The position numbers were made by a program, and so were the translations under genes. Below, piece by piece: positions 59,445 to 64,000 of a stretch of DNA of 64,000 bases. The notes under the pieces were generated by a model. The model did not search any database, was not told where the DNA came from, and saw only the letters and a list, made by a program, of their open reading frames with translations. This stretch comes from Paraperibacillus marinus. Lineage in GTDB: Bacteria; Bacillota; Bacilli; Bacillales; DSM-1321. The stretch is taken from the NCBI RefSeq assembly GCF_046237605.1, contig NZ_CP143542.1:372001-436000 (forward strand), in the 5' to 3' direction. The first letter of the stretch is position 1. Every line of letters starts with the position of its first letter.

Positions 59445-59652
59445 TTATGGTTCTTTGCTTGAAGCTCTTTTTGTATTATTGTTTTTATTTGTTTGGTTCT
59501 GGGAGGAGATATAATTATTAAACCAGGTTGATTGTAGCGTAAGGTGCGAGACTCCTAATCCAGCTGCGAGACTTTCGCCCCTCGAGTCAAAAGTCAATCA
59601 GTCCATGGGAAGAAAACCGCTTCCCATAGCCTGCTCGCCTTATGCTTGGCTT

Positions 59653-59780
59653 ACGCATAAGTGCGACTAGGCTTCTGTCTTCGCTTGCGCTCGCCAATCA
59701 GCAAGTCTTCTTTCGCTAACGCATAAGTGCGACTAGGCTTCTGTCTTCGCCTGCGCTCGCCAATCAGCAAGTCTTCTTTA
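59653..59780. repeat. 66-bp direct repeat, two copies
   Basis: acgcataagtgcgactag through ttctgtcttcgc and cgctcgccaatcag to cttcttt occurs at 59653-59718 and 59719-59780 with one or two differences. Because 66 is a multiple of three, a minus-strand frame reads a repeated KEDLLIGERRRRQKPSRTYA, but there is no supporting start signal. Confidence 0.88.
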
Positions 59781-59870
59781 TCGGGTCTCTGCCTGCTAAT
59801 GAAATTCGTTGCCTCAATCGGAATAACAAACATTGAGCTTTTTGAAATTATTATATTTAGCAGGCAACGT

Positions 59871-59980
59871 TCTCCGCTTTTCGTTGCAGGAGCAGCGGGA
59901 CAGGTGAGACCCTGCAGGCAAAGCTGAGGAGGCTCACCGCCCGCCCCTAAGGTCCGCGAGCGCCTGAAGCGGAAATCAAC
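59871..59980. repeat. Structured repeat-like element upstream of rocA
   Basis: Contains tccgctt (59873-59879) and its inverse aagcgga (59967-59973), enclosing gtgag/ctcac arms and ending gcggaaatcaac. From memory this kind of segment (gcaggag...gaggctcacc...gcggaaatcaac) recurs across Bacillus genomes. Only one copy is in this window. Confidence 0.45.
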
Positions 59981-60088
59981 CCCTTTATCCAAAGGGGGAA
60001 GTTCCCAAAAGACTTCCTGCTAAATAAAGGAATTATTGTACTGTCAGAATAATATATTCACAGACTTATGCAGGCTGAAACACAAAAG

Positions 60089-60170
60089 TGTAAGCGCTGT
60101 TACTCTATAGTTTTCTAAATATGCATAAAAATTAGTAGATTAGTATAATTTTGAAACGTAAGCGCTAGCA
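60089..60170 (+). promoter_or_regulatory. Two cre-like CcpA sites and promoter -10 of rocA
   Basis: tgtaagcgctgtta (60089-60102) and cgtaagcgctagca (60157-60170) both carry the AAGCGCT core of catabolite-response elements. They flank a TATAAT at 60144-60149 whose -35 is poor. CcpA repression, perhaps plus an activator, is inferred. The rest of 59445-60261 holds repeats and no gene. Confidence 0.6.
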
Positions 60171-60261
60171 GGTAATGCCAAATAGAATATCACAATTGAA
60201 GACTTGAATATTATCGGTTAGAATAGGTATGTTGATAACTTTTAATAAGGGAGCGATGGGC

Positions 60262-61809
60262 ATGGTACAACCTTATAAGCACGAACCCTTTACGGATTTT
60301 TCCGTAGAGTCCAATAAACAGTCTTATCTTGAAGCACTGAAGAAAGTGGAAGGCTATCTTGGCGGGGATTATGATCTTGTAATCGGCGGAGAGCGCATTT
60401 CTACTGAAGATAAAATTGTCTCCGTGAACCCGGCAGACAAGGAAGAACTGATCGGCCGCGTATCAAAAGCAGACCGTGAGCTTGCAGAAAAAGCCATGAA
60501 GGCTGCAGATGAAGCATTCACAACCTGGAAAAAGACAAAGCCAGAAGTAAGGGCTGATGTATTATTCCGCGCTGCTGCCATCATCCGCCGCCGCAAGGAT
60601 GAGTTCTCTGCACTTCTCACGAAGGAAGCAGGAAAGCCTTGGAACGAAGCTGATGCAGACACAGCAGAAGCAATCGACTTCCTGGAATTCTATGCACGCC
60701 AGATGCTCAAGCTGAAGGACGGCATTCCGGTTGAAAGCCGCCCGAATGAATTCAACCGCTTTAACTATATTCCACTGGGAATTGGAATTATCATTTCTCC
60801 ATGGAACTTCCCGTTTGCCATCATGGCCGGCACAACTGTCGCTGCCATTGTAACCGGTAACACTGTCCTCTTGAAGCCAGCATCTACGACACCTGTTGTA
60901 GCAGCTAAGTTTGTTGAGGTTATGGAAGAAGCAGGACTTCCTAAGGGCGTTCTTAACTTCGTGCCAGGAAGCGGCGCTGAAGTAGGGGATTATCTTGTGG
61001 ACCATCCGCGCACACGATTTGTGTCCTTCACAGGTTCCCGAGATGTTGGCGTAAGAATCTATGAGCGCGCATCTAAAGTGAACCAAGGCCAAATCTGGCT
61101 GAAGCGCGTCATTGCTGAAATGGGTGGAAAAGATACCATTGTAGTAGATAAAGAGGCAGACCTTGAGCTTGCGGCACAATCTATCGTCAAATCTGCTTTC
61201 GGATTCTCCGGACAGAAATGCTCCGCATGTTCACGTGCAGTCATCGTTGAAGATGTATATGATCAAGTGTTGCAGCGCGCCATCGAGCTTACCAAGGACC
61301 TTACAGTTGGGAACCCGGTTGACCCGTCCAACTTTACAGGACCGGTTATCGATAATAACGCGTTCAAGAAAATCATGGAGTACATCGAGATCGGCAAGGA
61401 AGAAGGAAGAATCGTGGCAGGCGGCGAAGGCGACAACTCAAAAGGGTTCTTCGTACAGCCTACCATCGTAGCTGATGTTGATCCTAAGGCACGCCTGATG
61501 CAGGAAGAAATCTTCGGTCCGGTTGTTGCATTCGCCAAGGCGAAGGACTTCGATCATGCGATTGAAATTGCCAACAACACAGAGTACGGCTTGACCGGTG
61601 CTGTAATCACAAACAACCGCATCAATATGGAAAAAGCACGCGAAGACTTCCATGTTGGAAATCTATACTTTAACCGCGGGTGTACCGGCGCTATCGTTGG
61701 TTACCAGCCATTTGGCGGCTTCAACATGTCAGGTACAGACTCTAAAGCAGGCGGACCTGACTATCTGGCCCTCCACATGCAAGGAAAAACAACATCCGAG
61801 GCATACTAA
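60262..61809 (+). CDS. rocA: 1-pyrroline-5-carboxylate dehydrogenase
   Basis: 515 aa aldehyde dehydrogenase oxidising P5C/glutamate semialdehyde to glutamate with NAD, in proline and arginine catabolism. The catalytic residues are E286 (VIAEMGGKD) and C320 (GQKCSACSR). The N-terminus MVQPYKHEPFTDF and the length of 515 match Bacillus RocA/PutC; sequence alone does not decide which paralogue, so putC is the alternative name. ATG 60262 has AAGGGAG 8 nt upstream; an upstream in-frame ATG lacks a ribosome-binding site. Confidence 0.94.
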   Translation: MVQPYKHEPFTDFSVESNKQSYLEALKKVEGYLGGDYDLVIGGERISTEDKIVSVNPADKEELIGRVSKADRELAEKAMKAADEAFTTWKKTKPEVRADVLFRAAAIIRRRKDEFSALLTKEAGKPWNEADADTAEAIDFLEFYARQMLKLKDGIPVESRPNEFNRFNYIPLGIGIIISPWNFPFAIMAGTTVAAIVTGNTVLLKPASTTPVVAAKFVEVMEEAGLPKGVLNFVPGSGAEVGDYLVDHPRTRFVSFTGSRDVGVRIYERASKVNQGQIWLKRVIAEMGGKDTIVVDKEADLELAAQSIVKSAFGFSGQKCSACSRAVIVEDVYDQVLQRAIELTKDLTVGNPVDPSNFTGPVIDNNAFKKIMEYIEIGKEEGRIVAGGEGDNSKGFFVQPTIVADVDPKARLMQEEIFGPVVAFAKAKDFDHAIEIANNTEYGLTGAVITNNRINMEKAREDFHVGNLYFNRGCTGAIVGYQPFGGFNMSGTDSKAGGPDYLALHMQGKTTSEAY

Positions 61810-61814
61810 TAAGC

Positions 61815-61843
61815 AAAAACCCCGCATTCAGCGGGGTTTTTTT
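61815..61843 (+). terminator. Terminator of rocA
   Basis: ccccgc and gcgggg with loop attca, flanked by A-run and T-run. Confidence 0.93.
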
Positions 61844-61850
61844 GTATGAT

Positions 61851-61883
61851 GGGGAGACAGCATTTTTCGGGTTATTTCCCAGA
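61851..61883. repeat. Degenerate REP-like element, copy d
   Basis: ggggagacag then cgggttatttccca, matching the right half (cggttatttccc) of copies a and c, with a decayed palindrome. Confidence 0.45.
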
Positions 61884-62032
61884 CAATATCCGCCTGTTTC
61901 CGAAGGGTTGATGTGCCGCCAAGCCAGGGATATGTTAGGCTTTCCGGAATTTAATTAAATGATTGATTAATCCCATTCGACAACCAGGACACAATGCTTC
62001 TACATAAAAGGCGGTGAATTGCCGCCCTGCTG

Positions 62033-62062
62033 TTGCTTTAATGCGAAAAAGTCTGATATTAT
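62033..62062 (+). promoter_or_regulatory. Promoter of gatCAB
   Basis: TTGCTT at 62033-62038 and TATTAT at 62057-62062, 18-nt spacer, about 40 nt before gatC. Confidence 0.6.
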
Positions 62063-62103
62063 CATTATATTGTTTAAAAGGACGAAAATCGGAGGTGAAA
62101 GAA

Positions 62104-62394
62104 ATGAGCCGTATATCGGAGGAACAGGTAAAGCATGCTGCTAACCTTGCGCGCCTTGCCATAACGGAGGAAGAAACGGAGAAGCTGACAGTCGAGCTTG
62201 ATGCGATTATTTCTTTTGCTGAGCAATTGAATGAGCTGGACACTGAAAATGTGGCTCCCACGTCTCATGTATTGGATATGAAAAACGTGCTTCGTGAGGA
62301 CAGGGCAGATAAAGGACTTCCTGTTGAGGAAGCACTGCGCAATGCACCAGACAAAAAGGATGGCTATATCCGTGTGCCATCCATCATGGATTAA
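62104..62394 (+). CDS. gatC: Asp/Glu-tRNA amidotransferase subunit C
   Basis: 96 aa. Stabilises the GatA-GatB complex that converts Glu-tRNA(Gln), and Asp-tRNA(Asn) in some bacteria, to the amide form. MSRISEEQVKHAANLARLAI and LREDRADKGLPVEEAL...YIRVPSIMD are family-typical. ATG 62104 follows GGAGGTG; the frame is open further upstream without a ribosome-binding site. First of gatCAB. Confidence 0.96.
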   Translation: MSRISEEQVKHAANLARLAITEEETEKLTVELDAIISFAEQLNELDTENVAPTSHVLDMKNVLREDRADKGLPVEEALRNAPDKKDGYIRVPSIMD

Positions 62395-62405
62395 GGGGGG
62401 ATCTC

Positions 62406-63863
62406 ATGTCATTGCTAGATCATAAAATATCCGAGCTGCATGAACTATTACATAAGAAAGAAATTCTGCCTTCTGATCTTGCTGCAGCATCTTTCAAGCG
62501 AATCGAAGAGACCGATCAAAAGATTAAGGCCTTTTTGACATTGAATGAAGAGGGCGCAAAGAAAGAAGCCGTACTTCTTGACGAAAAGTTGGCATCCGGT
62601 GAAGAGACCGGGCCTTTATTTGGCCTGCCTATCGGAATCAAGGATAACATCGTCACCAGGAACCTGCGCACTACCTGCGGAAGCAGGATCCTAGAGAACT
62701 TCGACCCGATCTATAGTGCTACTGCCGTCCAGAAACTTGGTAGTGCAGGAATGGTTACAATTGGAAAGCTGAATATGGATGAATTCGGCATGGGCTCTTC
62801 TAATGAAAACTCCGCCTATCAAAATACACTGAACCCATGGAATACCGATTATGTCCCTGGCGGTTCCTCAGGCGGGTCGGCTGCAGCGGTTGCAGCGGGA
62901 CAGGTCCCATTCTCCCTTGGTTCTGACACTGGCGGTTCCATTCGCCAGCCGGCCGCATTCTGCGGAGTGGTCGGATTAAAGCCGACATATGGCCGGGTAT
63001 CCCGTTACGGGCTCGTGGCTTTTGCTTCCTCACTGGAGCAGATCGGCCCGATCACACGGACCGTAGAGGACAACGCATACCTCCTGCATGCGCTTGCTGG
63101 ACTTGATCCAATGGATTCAACTTCCGCGGATATACCGGTGCCCCATTATACCAAGAGCCTGACGGGAGACATTAAAGGCCTGAGGATTGCGGTTCCTAAG
63201 GAATATCTCGGAGAAGGAGTCAGTGAAGCCGCCAGAAAATCTGTGCTTGATTCGCTGAAGGTGCTGGAGGGCTTGGGAGCTGTCTGGGAAGAGGTATCGC
63301 TTCCCCACTCAAAGTACGCCCTGGCTGCCTACTATCTGCTGTCATCCTCAGAAGCATCCGCAAACCTGTCGCGCTTTGACGGGGTAAAATACGGCTATCG
63401 TACCGAAAACGCCTCAAATCTGCTGGAGATGTACAAGCAGACACGGGCAGAGGGCTTTGGAGACGAAGTAAAGCGCCGGATCATGCTTGGCACATTCTCA
63501 CTGAGCTCAGGTTATTATGATGCCTATTATAAAAAAGCCCAGCAGGTCCGTACGCTGATCAAAAAGGATTTTGAAGATGTATTCCAAAAATACGATGTCA
63601 TCATCGGACCGACGACTCCAACCCCTGCTTTCAGGGTGGGAGAAAAAACGGATGATCCGCTGACGATGTATGCGAATGATATTCTAACCATCCCTGTAAA
63701 CCTTGCCGGAGTACCCGGCATATCTATTCCGTGCGGATTTTCGGACGGTCTCCCGCTCGGCCTGCAGATCATCGGGAAGCACTTTGATGAAGAAACAGTA
63801 TATAGAACGGCACATGCCTTTGAGCAGGCAACAGATTTCCATAAACAGAGACCAGGATTGTAA
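62406..63863 (+). CDS. gatA: Asp/Glu-tRNA amidotransferase subunit A
   Basis: 485 aa amidase-signature enzyme releasing ammonia from glutamine for GatB. The Ser-cisSer-Lys catalytic triad is visible: Lys in GIKDNIV (near 79), Ser in GGSSGGSAAA (near 154) and Ser in SDTGGSIRQPA (near 178). ATG 62406 follows GGGGGG. It is 11 nt after gatC and 14 nt before gatB. Confidence 0.97.
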   Translation: MSLLDHKISELHELLHKKEILPSDLAAASFKRIEETDQKIKAFLTLNEEGAKKEAVLLDEKLASGEETGPLFGLPIGIKDNIVTRNLRTTCGSRILENFDPIYSATAVQKLGSAGMVTIGKLNMDEFGMGSSNENSAYQNTLNPWNTDYVPGGSSGGSAAAVAAGQVPFSLGSDTGGSIRQPAAFCGVVGLKPTYGRVSRYGLVAFASSLEQIGPITRTVEDNAYLLHALAGLDPMDSTSADIPVPHYTKSLTGDIKGLRIAVPKEYLGEGVSEAARKSVLDSLKVLEGLGAVWEEVSLPHSKYALAAYYLLSSSEASANLSRFDGVKYGYRTENASNLLEMYKQTRAEGFGDEVKRRIMLGTFSLSSGYYDAYYKKAQQVRTLIKKDFEDVFQKYDVIIGPTTPTPAFRVGEKTDDPLTMYANDILTIPVNLAGVPGISIPCGFSDGLPLGLQIIGKHFDEETVYRTAHAFEQATDFHKQRPGL

Positions 63864-63877
63864 GGGGGGGTTTTTAG

Positions 63878-64000
63878 ATGAGTTATGATACGGTCATCGG
63901 ACTTGAAGTCCACGTCGAGCTGAAAACAGAATCAAAAATTTTCTCCGCGAGTCCGAACCATTTCGGGGCGGATCCCAATACAAACACAAGTGTCATCGAC
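63878..64000 (+). CDS. gatB: Asp/Glu-tRNA amidotransferase subunit B (5' part)
   Basis: The first 41 codons are in the window. MSYDTVIGLEVHVELKTESK is the conserved GatB N-terminus that kinases the tRNA-bound glutamate. ATG 63878 follows AAGGGGGG. The gene is cut by the window edge. Confidence 0.95.
   Translation, partial: MSYDTVIGLEVHVELKTESKIFSASPNHFGADPNTNTSVID

Noticed and set aside
59651..59992. 113-codon minus-strand frame with a repeated KEDLLIGERRRRQKPSRTYA segment
   Set aside because: The repetition comes from the 66-bp DNA repeat, there is no ribosome-binding site, and the rest reads through a non-coding structured element.

Overview
The window is low-to-mid GC Firmicute DNA, almost certainly from a Bacillus sensu lato species (Bacillaceae). 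The evidence is strong AGGAGG ribosome-binding sites with frequent GTG and TTG starts, sigma-A promoters, Bacillus-type rRNA operons, a GlcT/ptsG antitermination system, a riboswitch-controlled 12-gene pur operon, and the B. subtilis-like order yerA-yerB-yerC-pcrB-pcrA-ligA-yerH(camS)-gatC-gatA-gatB. I do not assign a species.

Layout. 1-4955: guanine-riboswitch-controlled pbuG, then glcT and ptsG with a GlcT-responsive antiterminator/terminator between them. 5050-15790: two directly repeated rRNA operons (16S-23S-5S, no tRNAs). Each has two promoters, and they differ mainly in the 16S-23S spacer. 15870-19660: a MarR repressor and a large MMPL transporter with a promoter and a palindromic operator. 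19745-33085: yebG, a PurBox promoter, a guanine riboswitch/attenuator, then purEKBCSQLFMNHD making IMP from PRPP, closed by a long terminator. 33097-39485: accessory, AT-richer DNA with a DinB-like gene, a GNAT gene, a 39-aa zinc-ribbon gene, a transposon with a decayed IS1595-type transposase and a serine-hydrolase passenger, a degenerate structured stretch, a chemoreceptor with a sigma-D-like promoter, and a broken P-loop kinase gene.

39573-44815 is the most unusual part. An Xre-type HTH protein whose C-terminal 270 residues look like a catalytically dead F1-ATPase beta subunit is transcribed away from a secreted lamin-tail/metallophosphoesterase gene. The intergenic region holds a tandem array with an exact 52-bp period, each unit containing a hairpin. 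A second array with 20-21-bp period begins in the stop codon of the phosphoesterase gene.

45057-45520 is a small cassette with inverted ends, an 8-bp near-duplication and one membrane-protein gene, and no transposase. 45577-49260 holds small accessory genes: a DHFR-fold reductase, DUF3784, DUF1129 plus PadR, a class-C-type serine hydrolase and DUF2892. 49405-59443 returns to the conserved core: yerA, yerB, yerC, an ABM-domain gene, then the pcrB-pcrA-ligA-camS cluster. 59444-60261 is repeat-rich DNA ending in two cre-like sites before rocA/putC. 62033-64000 holds gatC, gatA and the start of gatB.

Short palindromic elements with a GGGGACAGTCCCC-type core recur in at least five places, including inside the pur operon.
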